Assembly (NCBI RefSeq): GCF_001908105.1
Contig: NZ_MKGQ01000022.1
Location: 1 to 62,989, forward strand
Source: Xenorhabdus eapokensis
GTDB taxonomy: Bacteria; Pseudomonadota; Gammaproteobacteria; Enterobacterales; Enterobacteriaceae
Direction of reading: 5' to 3'
Length of the DNA stretch: 62,989 nucleotides
Shown here piece by piece: positions 40,489-51,925 of the stretch. Below the pieces are notes generated by a model that made no database searches, was not told the origin of the DNA, and saw nothing but the letters and a program-made list of their open reading frames with translations. A program made the translations under genes and the position numbers. Positions within the stretch are counted from its first letter, which is position 1. Each line of letters begins with the position of its first letter.

Positions 40489-41331
40489 ATGCGCCATATT
40501 AAAAAATCGTTGTTGAAGCTAGCAGCTCTGTTGTTTTTGGTCAGTGCCACACATGCTTATGGTGGGGCTTATGTTATGCCGGTTAATACGATCCCATCAG
40601 GTGATCAGGCGATTACAACTATGGAAATCATTGCATGGACAGAGGAAGAAGGGATACCCAATCCTTGCTATGAAAGGAGTCCATGCTATGTTGGCCCAGA
40701 TGTTCAATATAGGGGCGAGTGGAAAAAGCCAGGAATGCATGGCTCCTGTAGAGAGGCAGATGTGTGCCTGAATGATGCTCATCAATACCCGACAACCGCT
40801 GACGTTATGCGAGCTTATAAACAAAAATTTGGCATTCCTCTACGGGTAACGTTTACCATCATGAGCACAAATGCGGATTGTATTGGTCTGTTTTATACAA
40901 CTGATATAAAAGAGGGATATGGTTGGGCTGAACAATTTCCAAATTCTACCTGTAATAAAATGCCGCCTCCAAATCAAAGTTGTGAAATCTATTTACCTTC
41001 TGAAATTGCTTATGGGGAATTAACTGCAACAGAAATAAATAATGCAACCCGCTCAATTAACGGTAAATTTAAATGTTCTGCTTATAGTAACGCAATTATA
41101 TTGCATGCCAAATCAACTGATAATGAAGACAAGGTTTACCTCGATTCCAATAAACAAATGTATTCAACGCTGCAAATTAATGGAAAAAATGCGGCAGGCG
41201 GCGTGAGGGTCACTACACAAAGGCCGAATGAATACACACCTTTCAAACTGACGTCAGTATTGCACACACTAACTCCCCCGAAAGCCGGAAAATATGAAGG
41301 TACTGCAATAGTTTATTTAACTTATTTATAA
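40489..41331 (+). CDS. mrxH: Fimbrial tip adhesin (MrpH-like)
   Basis: A 280-residue two-domain tip adhesin. The N-terminal half (after a signal peptide ending THAYG) is cysteine-rich with several histidines and pairs such as NPCYERSPCYVG and GSCREADVCLNDAH. The C-terminal pilin domain starts near QSCEIYLPSEIAYGEL and ends KYEGTAIVYLTYL. P. mirabilis MrpH is a zinc-dependent adhesin of this layout. Whether the zinc histidines are conserved cannot be settled without alignment. It determines host binding specificity of the fimbria. Confidence 0.85.
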   Translation: MRHIKKSLLKLAALLFLVSATHAYGGAYVMPVNTIPSGDQAITTMEIIAWTEEEGIPNPCYERSPCYVGPDVQYRGEWKKPGMHGSCREADVCLNDAHQYPTTADVMRAYKQKFGIPLRVTFTIMSTNADCIGLFYTTDIKEGYGWAEQFPNSTCNKMPPPNQSCEIYLPSEIAYGELTATEINNATRSINGKFKCSAYSNAIILHAKSTDNEDKVYLDSNKQMYSTLQINGKNAAGGVRVTTQRPNEYTPFKLTSVLHTLTPPKAGKYEGTAIVYLTYL

Positions 41332-41349
41332 ATTGAGAGTGGTAATATT

Positions 41350-41625
41350 ATGCAAGTCAGTATGCTGGTAGGAAAAAGAATCCAAATGAAAAGAAAAGAA
41401 ATTGGAGTGACAGCAGCAGAGCTGGCAGACAAAATTGGAGTTAGCCATCAGCAATTGTCACGTTATGAACGCGGAACCAATAAAATCAGCCTGGAGCACT
41501 TGGTTGCTATTTCTATCGCCCTGCAAACGCCGGCAAATTGGTTTTTAGAGGATTGTTTTACTCCCCCTAAGGTTCATATGAATAATCAATATACTTGTGT
41601 AGCAGAAACAATTCTGGGTTTATAA
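41350..41625 (+). CDS. mrxJ: MrpJ-type HTH regulator of fimbriae and motility
   Basis: A 91-residue XRE-family HTH protein. The core is KRKEIGVTAAELADKIGVSH and QQLSRYERGTNKIS, where SQQQISRYE-like spacing is characteristic of MrpJ proteins. P. mirabilis MrpJ, encoded at the end of the mrp operon, represses flagellar flhDC so that adherent cells stop swimming. Location 18 bases after the adhesin gene strongly supports the same coupling here. Confidence 0.88.
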   Translation: MQVSMLVGKRIQMKRKEIGVTAAELADKIGVSHQQLSRYERGTNKISLEHLVAISIALQTPANWFLEDCFTPPKVHMNNQYTCVAETILGL

Positions 41626-41645
41626 CATTGAGTTTAATTGATAGT

Positions 41646-41680
41646 AGCCATTCCAATTCAGGAATGGCTTTGTTTTTTTA
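41646..41680 (+). terminator. Terminator of the fimbrial operon
   Basis: AGCCATTCC and GGAATGGCT form a perfect stem with a six-base loop, then TTGTTTTTTT. A second hairpin (TACCGCCA with TGGCGGTA, 41679-41699) lies next to it and may serve carB from the other side. Confidence 0.92.
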
Positions 41681-41729
41681 CCGCCAAAAAATGGCGGTAT
41701 CTTATTTGGTAGCGTTATTTTAGGTGTAT

Positions 41730-44700
41730 TTATTTGGCGATCTTAGCATGCATTTCTTGTACAGAAATAACCTGCTCAGTAGGATCAGCACTCAGTGCCA
41801 TCGTCGTTGCAAAGCCACCGTTCAGGGTTGTGTCATAGTGCACTTTATATTGCAGTGCGCTGCGACGCAGCAGTTTTGAATCTTCAATCGCCTGGCGACC
41901 CGCAGTGGTATTAACGATATAGTCGTATTCACCATTTTTGATCCTGTCCTGAATATGCGGGCGTCCTTCATGAACTTTATTCACCAAACGTGGGTTGATC
42001 CCTGCTTCACCCAATACAATGGCTGTACCATGCGTCGCATCCAGTTCAAAGCCGTGTTTAAGTAATTTAGCGGCCAAATCGACAACACGTTCTTTATCAC
42101 CTTCGCGTACAGACAGTAGTGCCCGGCCTTGTTTGCGCAGGGTGGAATTACTGCCTAACATCGCTTTTGAAAACGCCTCAGCAAAAGTACGGCCAACCCC
42201 CATAACTTCACCGGTAGAACGCATTTCTGGTCCCAGAATTGGGTCAACACCTGGGAATTTATTAAATGGCAGTACCACTTCTTTCACGGAGTAGTAAGGT
42301 GGAATGATCTCTTCAATTGTACCTTGCTCAAGCAGAGACTGGCCTGCCATCACCCGTGCCGCTATTTTTGCCAGCGGCATACCCGTTGCTTTGGAAACAA
42401 ATGGAACGGTACGTGCTGCGCGTGGGTTCACTTCAATCAGGTAAACTTCGTTGTCTTTCACCGCAAACTGCACGTTCATCAGACCGCGGACACGCAGTTC
42501 AAAGGCCAGTTTTTCAACTTGCTGGCGCATCACATCCTGAATTTCTTTGCTCAAGGTATAAGCTGGCAAAGAACAAGCTGAGTCACCGGAGTGAACACCC
42601 GCTTGCTCGATATGTTCCATAATGCCGCCGATCAGGACACGTTCACCATCACAGATAGCATCCACATCAACTTCAACAGCGTCATCAAGGAAACGATCCA
42701 GCAGGACTGGCGCATCATTGGATACGCTAACCGCAGTCTGGAAGTAACGGCGCAAGTCTGGCTCGTCGTATACGATTTCCATTGCCCGTCCGCCCAGCAC
42801 ATAAGAGGGACGAACGACCAGCGGATAACCAATCTCATTACCTTTTTCAACCGCCTGCTCGATAGTGGAGACTGTCGCATTGGCGGGTTGTTTCAGGCCA
42901 AGGCGATTAACGGCTTGCTGGAAACGCTCACGGTCTTCTGCACGGTCAATAGCATCAGGGCTGGTGCCGATAACAGGAACACCCGCCGCTTCCAGTTCAC
43001 GAGCCAGTTTCAATGGCGTCTGGCCGCCATACTGAACGATAACGCCTTTTGGTTGTTCAATACGCACGATTTCCAGTACGTCTTCCAATGTGACAGGTTC
43101 AAAGTACAGGCGATCGGAAGTGTCATAATCGGTCGAAACTGTTTCTGGATTACAGTTCACCATGATGGTCTCAAAACCATCTTCACGCAGAGCCAGAGCA
43201 GCATGTACGCAGCAATAATCGAACTCAATGCCTTGCCCGATGCGGTTCGGGCCTCCGCCCAATACCATGATTTTCGGTTTTTCATTGTTCGGGTTGGCTT
43301 CACATTCGTCTTCGTATGTGGAGTACATGTAAGCGGTATCGGTAGCAAACTCTGCCGCACAGGTATCAACACGCTTATAAACTGGGTATAAGTTGTAGTC
43401 ATAGCGTAGCTTACGGAGCTCTTTATCCGAGACTCCCACCAGTTTCGCCAGACGCGCATCAGCAAAACCTTTGCGTTTCAGATGGCGCAAGAAATCAGCG
43501 GTCAAACCGTTAATACCCTGTTCTGCAACTTGTTCTTCCAGACGAATCAACTCTTCAATTTGTACCAAGAACCAGCGGTCGATATTGGTCAGGTTGAAGA
43601 TCCCATCAACGGACATACCCGCGCGGAAAGCGTCAGCGATATACCAAATACGTTCAGCACCGGCATCTTTCAATTCACTGCGGATTTTGGTCAGGGATTG
43701 CGGATCATCCAGATTAACTGTCGCATCAAATCCGGTCGCGCCGACTTCCAGACCGCGCAGAGCTTTCTGCATAGACTCCTGGAAAGTACGGCCAATTGCC
43801 ATCACTTCACCAACAGATTTCATCTGAGTGGTTAGGCGGTCATTGCTGCCGGCAAATTTCTCAAAGTTGAAGCGCGGGATTTTCGTCACAACATAATCGA
43901 TGGAAGGCTCGAAAGACGCAGGGGTGAGTCCGCCCGTGATGTCGTTCATCAATTCATCAAGGGTATAACCGACCGCCAGTTTTGCGGCGATTTTTGCGAT
44001 TGGGAAACCTGTTGCCTTGGAAGCCAGTGCTGACGAACGGGAGACTCGTGGGTTCATTTCAATGACGATCAGACGGCCATTTTTCGGGTTTACTGCAAAC
44101 TGAACGTTTGAACCACCAGTTTCTACTCCAATTTCACGCAATACCGCCATCGAAGCGTTACGCATGATTTGGTATTCTTTGTCGGTCAGGGTCTGTGCTG
44201 GTGCGACGGTGATGGAGTCACCAGTATGGATACCCATTGGATCGAAGTTTTCAATGGAGCAGATGATAATGCAGTTATCGTTTTTATCCCGCACTACTTC
44301 CATCTCATACTCTTTCCAGCCAATCAGGGATTCATCGATCAGCAATTCATTGGTTGGAGAGAGGTCTAAGCCGCGTTCGCAGATTTCTTCAAACTCTTCA
44401 CGGTTGTAGGCGATACCGCCACCGCTTCCGCCCATAGTAAAAGAAGGGCGGATAATGCAAGGGAAACCGACGTCTTCGGCTACCGCCAGCGCTTCTTCCA
44501 TCGTGTGGGCAATGCCAGAACGAGCGGTGTCCAGGCCGATTTTCTTCATCGCCTTGTCAAAACGCTGGCGATCTTCTGCTTTATCAATGGCATCAGCGGT
44601 CGCACCAATCATAGTGACGCCAAATTCTTTCAGTACGCCCTGGCGCTCCAGTTCCAATGCACAGTTTAGTGCCGTTTGCCCACCCATTGTTGGCAGGATG

Positions 44701-44954
44701 GCATCAGGGCGTTCTTTTTCAATGATTTTGCGCACGACTTCCCAATGGATCGGCTCGATATAAGTTGCATCAGCCATTTCAGGATCGGTCATTATCGTTG
44801 CTGGGTTCGAGTTTACCAGAATGACGCGATAACCTTCTTCCCGCAGCGCTTTACAAGCCTGTGCGCCGGAATAGTCAAATTCACAAGCCTGACCGATAAC
44901 AATTGGGCCAGCACCTAAGATCAGGATACTTTTAATATCAGTACGTTTTGCCAT
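41730..44954 (-). CDS. carB: Carbamoyl-phosphate synthase large chain
   Basis: A 1074-residue enzyme with two homologous ATP-grasp halves (residues about 1-400 and 550-935), an oligomerisation domain between, and an allosteric MGS-like C-terminal domain (about 936-1074) for UMP, IMP and ornithine. Motifs include [26 protein letters not shown] and [20 protein letters not shown] in half one and [14 protein letters not shown] and [18 protein letters not shown] in half two. With CarA it makes carbamoyl phosphate from glutamine, bicarbonate and ATP for arginine and pyrimidine synthesis. It starts 16 bases after carA. Confidence 0.99.
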   Translation of the reverse strand: MAKRTDIKSILILGAGPIVIGQACEFDYSGAQACKALREEGYRVILVNSNPATIMTDPEMADATYIEPIHWEVVRKIIEKERPDAILPTMGGQTALNCALELERQGVLKEFGVTMIGATADAIDKAEDRQRFDKAMKKIGLDTARSGIAHTMEEALAVAEDVGFPCIIRPSFTMGGSGGGIAYNREEFEEICERGLDLSPTNELLIDESLIGWKEYEMEVVRDKNDNCIIICSIENFDPMGIHTGDSITVAPAQTLTDKEYQIMRNASMAVLREIGVETGGSNVQFAVNPKNGRLIVIEMNPRVSRSSALASKATGFPIAKIAAKLAVGYTLDELMNDITGGLTPASFEPSIDYVVTKIPRFNFEKFAGSNDRLTTQMKSVGEVMAIGRTFQESMQKALRGLEVGATGFDATVNLDDPQSLTKIRSELKDAGAERIWYIADAFRAGMSVDGIFNLTNIDRWFLVQIEELIRLEEQVAEQGINGLTADFLRHLKRKGFADARLAKLVGVSDKELRKLRYDYNLYPVYKRVDTCAAEFATDTAYMYSTYEDECEANPNNEKPKIMVLGGGPNRIGQGIEFDYCCVHAALALREDGFETIMVNCNPETVSTDYDTSDRLYFEPVTLEDVLEIVRIEQPKGVIVQYGGQTPLKLARELEAAGVPVIGTSPDAIDRAEDRERFQQAVNRLGLKQPANATVSTIEQAVEKGNEIGYPLVVRPSYVLGGRAMEIVYDEPDLRRYFQTAVSVSNDAPVLLDRFLDDAVEVDVDAICDGERVLIGGIMEHIEQAGVHSGDSACSLPAYTLSKEIQDVMRQQVEKLAFELRVRGLMNVQFAVKDNEVYLIEVNPRAARTVPFVSKATGMPLAKIAARVMAGQSLLEQGTIEEIIPPYYSVKEVVLPFNKFPGVDPILGPEMRSTGEVMGVGRTFAEAFSKAMLGSNSTLRKQGRALLSVREGDKERVVDLAAKLLKHGFELDATHGTAIVLGEAGINPRLVNKVHEGRPHIQDRIKNGEYDYIVNTTAGRQAIEDSKLLRRSALQYKVHYDTTLNGGFATTMALSADPTEQVISVQEMHAKIAK

Positions 44955-44970
44955 TTTTTTCTTCTCCTGA

Positions 44971-46131
44971 TTATTTGGTGTTCTGAACGTTTGTCAGGCG
45001 ATATTGCTCAATTAACTCGATAAAATGATCGAACAGCGAAGCGGCTTCATGTGGGCCAGGGCTAGCTTCCGGGTGCCCCTGAAAACTGAATGCTGGCTTG
45101 TCAGTGCGATGAATACCTTGCAATGTGCCATCAAAAAGGGATTTATGCGTTACACGCAGATTGGCTGGCAGTGAGCTTTCATCAACCGCAAAACCGTGGT
45201 TCTGTGCCGTGATCATGACAACATTGCGATCCAAATCTTTAACAGGATGGTTTCCACCATGATGACCAAACTTCATTTTCACCGTTTTTGCACCACTGGC
45301 CAACGCCAGCAATTGATGCCCCAGGCAGATGCCAAAGACCGGAATTTCGGTATCCAGGAAGGTTTTGATTGCTTCGATAGCATAGTCGCATGGCTCTGGG
45401 TCACCCGGTCCATTGGACAGGAAAATGCCATCCGGTGCCATTTTCAGCACTTCATCGGCGGGGGTTTGTGCCGGTACAACGGTAACGCGGCAGCCGCGAT
45501 CTACCAGCATACGCAGGATATTGCGCTTCACTCCAAAATCATAGGCCACAATGTGGTAAGGCAATGCTTGCTCTTCGCGAGCTTCGGGTAGTCCATCCGC
45601 TAATGTCCAGCTTCCTTGTACCCATTGGTAAGATTGGGTTGTCGTGACTTCTTTTGCCAAATCCATGCCTTTCAGGCCAGGAAATGCTTTTGCTTTTTCC
45701 AGTGCAATTTGAGCATCCGTTTCATGACCGGCAATGATACAGCCGTTTTGTGCCCCTTTTTCTCTTAACAGGCGGGTCAGTTTACGGGTATCGATATCCG
45801 CGATAGCAACGATATTATGACGTTTCAGGTAATCAGACAGGTTTTCTTCGCTGCGGAAATTACTGGTCACTAAGGGTAAATCACGAATAACTAAGCCTTG
45901 GGCTTGAATGGCGGGGGATTCTTCATCAGCGGCATTGATGCCGACATTACCAATATGGGGATAAGTAAGAGTAACAATTTGGCGGGAATAGGAAGGGTCG
46001 GTAAGTATTTCTTGATATCCGGTCATTGAAGTATTGAAGACCACTTCCCCAACAGCCACACCCTCAGCACCAATGGCGCGACCGTGAAATTGGGTTCCAT
46101 CTTCCAGAACCAATATAGCTGACTTAATCAA
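44971..46131 (-). CDS. carA: Carbamoyl-phosphate synthase small chain
   Basis: A 386-residue glutaminase subunit. The class I amidotransferase domain in the C-terminal half has the nucleophile cysteine in [16 protein letters not shown] and the His-x-Glu of [13 protein letters not shown] chose the TTG at 46131 ([12 protein letters not shown] after initiation) because GGAGG precedes it, and E. coli carA also starts with TTG. The frame stays open further up but the added residues run through the ARG boxes. Confidence 0.98.
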   Translation of the reverse strand: MIKSAILVLEDGTQFHGRAIGAEGVAVGEVVFNTSMTGYQEILTDPSYSRQIVTLTYPHIGNVGINAADEESPAIQAQGLVIRDLPLVTSNFRSEENLSDYLKRHNIVAIADIDTRKLTRLLREKGAQNGCIIAGHETDAQIALEKAKAFPGLKGMDLAKEVTTTQSYQWVQGSWTLADGLPEAREEQALPYHIVAYDFGVKRNILRMLVDRGCRVTVVPAQTPADEVLKMAPDGIFLSNGPGDPEPCDYAIEAIKTFLDTEIPVFGICLGHQLLALASGAKTVKMKFGHHGGNHPVKDLDRNVVMITAQNHGFAVDESSLPANLRVTHKSLFDGTLQGIHRTDKPAFSFQGHPEASPGPHEAASLFDHFIELIEQYRLTNVQNTK

Positions 46132-46144
46132 AACGCCCTCCAAG

Positions 46145-46180
46145 ATGAATAATGAGTCGCATCCAATGCATATTAATTCA
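46145..46180 (-). promoter_or_regulatory. Tandem ARG boxes (ArgR operator) of carAB
   Basis: Read on the minus strand, TGAATTAATATGCA (46180-46167) followed by GACTCATTATTCAT (46158-46145) resembles two consecutive ARG boxes (consensus TGAATWWWWATTCA). The first box is, as I recall, the same as in E. coli carAB. The boxes lie 13 bases upstream of the TTG start, at the place of the arginine-regulated promoter P2. Confidence 0.8.
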
Positions 46181-46206
46181 GAGTTAATCCTTAAAATCAA
46201 TGCCAA

Positions 46207-46507
46207 TCATGATTTTTGTCAAAATTTTGGCAAATTGCGCGCATTCTAATGATGAGAAGGGGGGTTGTCTACAAAAAATGGCATTTTTATTGGCTTTTTT
46301 ACAACTTTTGGTCTGAATTTCAGTAAATGTAGCTGAAAAATGTAAGGAAAGGGGGAGTGAATAAACGATTATGTGAGAGAAAACTTAATAACAGAAAAAA
46401 TAGAGGGCTTTTTTCGTGCTTATGGGAAAAAGACAACAAAAAGACTAAATATTATTACAGAAATAGCAGTTAATTGGGGTATTTAATTATGGATTGTCCG
46501 AATTTCA
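46207..46507. other. carA upstream intergenic region
   Basis: This AT-rich stretch between dapB and the carAB operator presumably holds the pyrimidine-controlled promoter P1. I could not assign a -35/-10 pair or PepA/PurR sites with confidence, and no gene is visible. Confidence 0.4.
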
Positions 46508-46544
46508 TTATTACGCAATTTTTTTTAAAATAATTGCGTAATAA
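46508..46544 (-). terminator. Perfect 13-base inverted repeat after dapB
   Basis: TTATTACGCAATT and AATTGCGTAATAA form a perfect stem with an 11-base loop, beginning 24 bases past the dapB stop on its strand. The T run is inside the loop rather than after the stem, so factor-independent termination is uncertain. A protein-binding palindrome is an alternative. Confidence 0.55.
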
Positions 46545-46567
46545 CATATAGTTATAATATTTTAAAA

Positions 46568-47825
<1,258 letters not shown>

Positions 47826-48563
47826 ATGGAAGAGCAAGCAAGCTATGATTTAATTGGAGAGCATTACGAACAGTTTTCCAATACGGTAGCCCAACGACAG
47901 TCTGAGCTTCGGGATATACTCAACATGGTCGGTGAGATACAAGGAAAGTCAGTTCTGGATCTAGCTTGCGGGTATGGTTATTTTGGGCGGGAATTGCACC
48001 AGCGCGGGGCTTCAAAAGTGGTTGGCGTTGATATTTCTGCAAAAATGATTGAACTCGCTAAAATCAAGTCAAAACTGTATGGTGATAATATTGAGTTTCA
48101 TGTACAAAATGTATGTGAAATGAAATTAGATGAAAAATTTGATATTGTTATCGCCGCTTTTTTATTCCACTATGCAGAATCCACAGAAGAACTGGAAACG
48201 ATGTTTCAAGCAGCGGCTGAGCATTTAAAACCTTCCGGCAAATTAATTGCTTATATGGCATCACCTGATTATCGGTTAGAAAGCGGAAACTGTGAGAATT
48301 ATGGTTTTAAGATTTTGAGCGAAGAGCCGTGGAAAAATGGCTTCCGTCACCAGGCCGAATTTCTGTCAACCCCCCCAAGCCCTTTCACGTTTTATCGTTG
48401 GAGTCGTGAGAGCTATGAAAAAGCACTTAAAAAAGCAGGATTCGATCATTTCCGCTGGCAAAAACCAACGGTCTTAGACAACGATTTAGTGCGTTATCCT
48501 CAAGGTTTTTGGGATAATTACCTACAAAATTGTGTCCATACCGGACTTGTTTGCCAGTTTTAA
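47826..48563 (+). CDS. Class I SAM-dependent methyltransferase (small-molecule type)
   Basis: A 245-residue Rossmann-fold methyltransferase. Motif I is SVLDLACGYGYFGRELHQRG near residue 40, followed by VVGVDISAKMIELAKIK and FDIVIAAFLFHYA (motif post-I and II). The C-terminal part, with TPPSPFTFYRWSRESYEKAL and the W-Q-K-P-T ending, resembles toxoflavin- and natural-product-type methyltransferases rather than RNA or protein enzymes. The ATG at 47826 follows AGGAG. It stands alone, so its substrate is unknown. The base composition is more AT-rich than that of its core neighbours. Confidence 0.8.
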   Translation: MEEQASYDLIGEHYEQFSNTVAQRQSELRDILNMVGEIQGKSVLDLACGYGYFGRELHQRGASKVVGVDISAKMIELAKIKSKLYGDNIEFHVQNVCEMKLDEKFDIVIAAFLFHYAESTEELETMFQAAAEHLKPSGKLIAYMASPDYRLESGNCENYGFKILSEEPWKNGFRHQAEFLSTPPSPFTFYRWSRESYEKALKKAGFDHFRWQKPTVLDNDLVRYPQGFWDNYLQNCVHTGLVCQF

Positions 48564-48708
48564 GCTCACTCCCCATTCCTTTCGCATTACGATTGAATTT
48601 AATTCAATCGGATATAAACATTGACATGAATGGGCATTGAAAAAAATGCCGGGTCCAGCCCGGCTCTAGCCACAATACTAACATTCTACTTTTTTATTTT
48701 TATGATAT

Positions 48709-49830
48709 TTATTGGTTTTTCATCATTGTTATTGGATCTAATAGCAGTAATTTATCAACAGCAAATGGAGATAGGGTTAGTGAATGTGTTAATTCAGTAG
48801 ACAGGACAAGTGCAGCACAGCGTTGGGCAAAATATACACTTTCCTTAAAATCCATACCTGCTAACGCGCAATGAACTAATCCTGCCATCATTGCATCACC
48901 GGAGCCCGTGTTATTGACAATATCAACAGGCAATGCCGGAGAGTGGCCAGATATATAATCTAACTCACTGTAGTAAACACCGTCAGCTCCCATACTTAAA
49001 ACTACCCGCTGTACTCCTTGCTCATGAAACCATGATGTGACCAGCTTAACCTCTTTTATTGAGTTAATTTTAATGCCACTGATTTTTTCTGCTTCCAGCC
49101 GATTGGGTCTGATAGTATGAATATATGTTAGCCAGTTACGTACTATGCCCGCCTTATATGACGAAACAGGATTAACAAATATGGGCACATTACCTGAGTT
49201 TTTAAATAACCATTCCAGAGTATCCTCTCTCAAATTGCAGTCGATACTCAGTATGCCTGCTCGCTCAATGAGAGCTTTAGATTTATTGAGTAACTCAGGC
49301 GTGAGTTTTTTCAAAATATCCATATCACTCACGGAGGTATACGGTTCACCATGACTATCAACTATCGAATGATAAATCGAAGTTCTTTCATCATGGAGTT
49401 TATGAGAATGGCTAAGGTCAACACCGGCTAACCGGGTTTCTCTAAACAGTCTTTTTCCATATGAATCATCACCAAAAATAGAAATTAAATAACTATCATT
49501 CTTTAACGTAGCAATGTTATGCGCCACATTTCGGGCAACACCACCTAGCGTATATTTTGTTTTCCCTGGGTTGGAATCTTTCTTTAATAATTCAGTCGAA
49601 GCGAAGCTGGTAATATCCATATTGGAAGCCCCTACCGTTACGGCATAATTTCCACTGGAGAAAATGTATCCTTTTCCTTTTATATGCCCTTTTTTTTGTA
49701 GGTTAAGGATATATCCTGCGACGCTTGAACGACTAATGCCAATAATATCAGCGATTTCTTTTTGGGCGAGAAAAGGATTTTTCCTGAGAAGTTGTAATAT
49801 TCTAAACTCCAGATTATCCATTTTTCTCAT
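48709..49830 (-). CDS. YeiI-like HTH/PfkB-family sugar kinase
   Basis: A 373-residue fusion of an N-terminal winged HTH (ILQLLRKNPFLAQKEIADII, then ISRSSVAGYILNLQKKG) and a ribokinase/PfkB domain. The kinase part shows GGVARNVAHNIATL, FGDDSYGKRL and the catalytic NTGSGDAMMAGLVH (anion hole and base Asp) near residue 315. E. coli YeiI has the same architecture, including GRIKGKGYIL versus GHIKGKGYIF. Substrate may be a nucleoside or pseudouridine-like sugar, but no partner gene such as psuG or a transporter is adjacent. The ATG at 49830 follows AGGG. Confidence 0.85.
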   Translation of the reverse strand: MRKMDNLEFRILQLLRKNPFLAQKEIADIIGISRSSVAGYILNLQKKGHIKGKGYIFSSGNYAVTVGASNMDITSFASTELLKKDSNPGKTKYTLGGVARNVAHNIATLKNDSYLISIFGDDSYGKRLFRETRLAGVDLSHSHKLHDERTSIYHSIVDSHGEPYTSVSDMDILKKLTPELLNKSKALIERAGILSIDCNLREDTLEWLFKNSGNVPIFVNPVSSYKAGIVRNWLTYIHTIRPNRLEAEKISGIKINSIKEVKLVTSWFHEQGVQRVVLSMGADGVYYSELDYISGHSPALPVDIVNNTGSGDAMMAGLVHCALAGMDFKESVYFAQRCAALVLSTELTHSLTLSPFAVDKLLLLDPITMMKNQ

Positions 49831-49857
49831 ATCATACCCTTTGTTGTTTTTAAACAT

Positions 49858-50470
49858 AGTTGTTTTTATTCCATTGATTAATGACAGTAAAGCGTATTTT
49901 TATATATTATGCTGGTAGTGAGAAAGCGATCGAAAACTCAATGATATGTTGTTTATCGTTAAAAATGTGATTTTACTCTTAAATTTTCACCTGAAAAATA
50001 ACCAATTAACGGAATTTTAAAATACTTAGTGTGGTAACCATATTTTATTCTGCTTTCTTTCCATAAAAAACAATTGGTTGCATAATAATTGCATTATTCT
50101 TAACATTTGTCTTTTCTTCCACTTTAATTTTATTTTGCAAATGAAATGAGAATTCGCAATTACATTGAAATGTGATATTCAACACACTTTCACCAATGTG
50201 GAATATAAACCTAACGATTTTATTGCGATGTGATATTTTTAAATTGAATAAGATTTTTATTATACCGTTAATTTTTTTTGATTATGTTGTTATTATTGGT
50301 GTTTTTAATTGTTAATTAAATGAAGTGTTTATTTTCATCATAAAAACCAATATTTTTTTATATTTAACTAACTTTTTTATTCAGGGCAAGATCACAAACA
50401 TTTTTAATTAACTTATTAATCAGGTGGTTAAATACCTATATTTTTATCATGCCGCATAACGAATTTTAGG
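49858..50470. other. Very AT-rich intergenic region
   Basis: About 610 bases with long A and T runs lie between the kinase and the IS630 remnant. No gene, RNA or strong palindrome was recognised. It is probably a decayed accessory segment. Confidence 0.5.
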
Positions 50471-50857
50471 CTAGTGGAAAAAACGGGCAACATGCGCCTT
50501 TCTTTTCTGGTGCTTCCTTAGATGGCTTTTGACCTTTCCGGCTAATTCCTGCTGACTTTTTGCCGGTGAGGAATGACGAAGGGCACTTTTTAGGTCATCA
50601 TTGAGATACTCATCGGGATTCAATTCCGGTGAATACGTCGGTAAATAAAACACCGCAATCCGGTTCTGATCCTTTTCTAACCAGCTCGTCACTGTTTTGG
50701 CATGATGCACCCGTAAGTTATCCAGAATTAAATAGACCTTGCGACCCTCTTCTTTTATTAAGCGTTGAAAAAATTGGAGCAATTTTCGGGCGGTCATCGT
50801 TTCCCTGTATAACATGAATCTCACACTGCCCCGATTGTTGATGGCGGATATCGCTGC
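50471..50857 (-). pseudogene. IS630-family transposase, 3' fragment
   Basis: The C-terminal part of an IS630/Tc1-type DDE transposase. Readable sequence goes [36 protein letters not shown] (second catalytic Asp) and FYLPTYSPELNPDEYLNDDL, whose Glu completes the DDE set. The N-terminal HTH and first Asp are missing. The fragment stops where hsdR-like coding begins on the opposite strand, near 50855. No intact terminal repeats were identified, so it is likely immobile. Confidence 0.88.
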
Positions 50858-51482
50858 GATGCAAGCGATTGAGATGCCAACTGAGCGTACTATTCAAGAT
50901 TATCGCTCAACCTATAATGATACGCGTGATTGGTTACGCCGTGAAAAGTCATCTAACGAGAAAGATAAATCTACTATTGACTGGGATGATGTCGTCTTTG
51001 AAGTGGACTTACTCAAATCACAGGAAATTAATTTAGATTACATTCTTGAGTTGGTTTTTGAAAACAATAAAAAGAATAAAAATAAGGCAGAACTAATTGA
51101 TGAAGTTCGCCGTTTAATTCGTTCCAGCCTTGGTAATCGAGCAAAAGAAAGTCTACTTGTTGATTTCATTAATCAAACTAACTTGGACGAAATTATTGAC
51201 AAGGCCAGTATCATTGATGAGTTTTTCAAATTTGCTCAAGCTGAACAAAAGCGTGAAGCAGAGGAGTTAATCAGCTCAGAAAAATTAAATGAAGATGCGG
51301 CTAAGCGCTATATTACGGCATCATTAAAACGAGAATATGCCAGTGAAAATGGTACAGAGCTAAACTCAACGCTACCTAAGTTAAGTCCACTTAACCCGGA
51401 ATACAGAACGAAAAAGCAGGCTGTTTTCCAGAAAATTGCTGCATTTGTTGAGAAGTTTAAGGGGGTAGGTGGGCAAATATAG
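50850..51482 (+). pseudogene. hsdR: Type I restriction endonuclease HsdR, 3' fragment
   Basis: About 210 codons match the C-terminal region of type I restriction R subunits ([31 protein letters not shown], then a helical segment with [20 protein letters not shown] and [15 protein letters not shown] residues). The nuclease and DEAD-box motor domains are absent. The nearest ATG at 50814 lies in IS630 sequence, so any product would be a chimeric scrap. No hsdM or hsdS is nearby. This marks a former type I restriction locus. Confidence 0.8.
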
Positions 51483-51925
51483 GTGTGAGCTAATATACAA
51501 CAGTCGATCTACTACTAGCTATTATAAGCCACTGACTAACCATCTAGACACCTTGATGTTTAGATGGCTAGCTGGCTAAGTGTTAATGATGATAGGGTTT
51601 GCTTTGGATATTTGCCTGAATTTATTGAAAAAATAATATTTTCCCAATTCAAAAATATTCAACATGAAACTATTTCCATTCGGTAAAATTCGGAGCAAAA
51701 TAGGGTTCGTTGTTATTATTCATAAAATAGTCATAAAAAATGACATATTGTCATTGTTTCAGCTTTCAATTTGGGCTTACTGCGTTTATGATGCGCGCTT
51801 CGTATTTTCAACCGGCGCCACTGGCTTTGAGCTTTAGCGGAGAAATGATGTCTCCTGCTAGCTAACACAGTCTTTTCCCGTGGCGGTTCTATCTGCATTA
51901 TTCCAAGGGATAGATGATAGCATAA
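51483..51925. other. Intergenic region upstream of potA
   Basis: About 440 bases. A small inverted repeat (CCATCTAGACACC... and ...TTTAGATGG, about 51541-51569) is present near the hsdR end. A minus-strand frame near 51731-51997 encodes an Arg/Lys/His-rich peptide with no family match and it overlaps potA, so I do not call it. The pot promoter must be here but was not resolved. Confidence 0.4.

Noticed and set aside
42591..43391. 266-codon plus-strand frame opposite carB
   Set aside because: carB is unquestionably real and the antisense frame has no motif or ribosome site.
50814..51482. An intact 222-residue gene starting in IS630 sequence
   Set aside because: The first 12-15 residues are antisense to the transposase and the rest is only the HsdR C-terminal region, so it is better described as a fragment.
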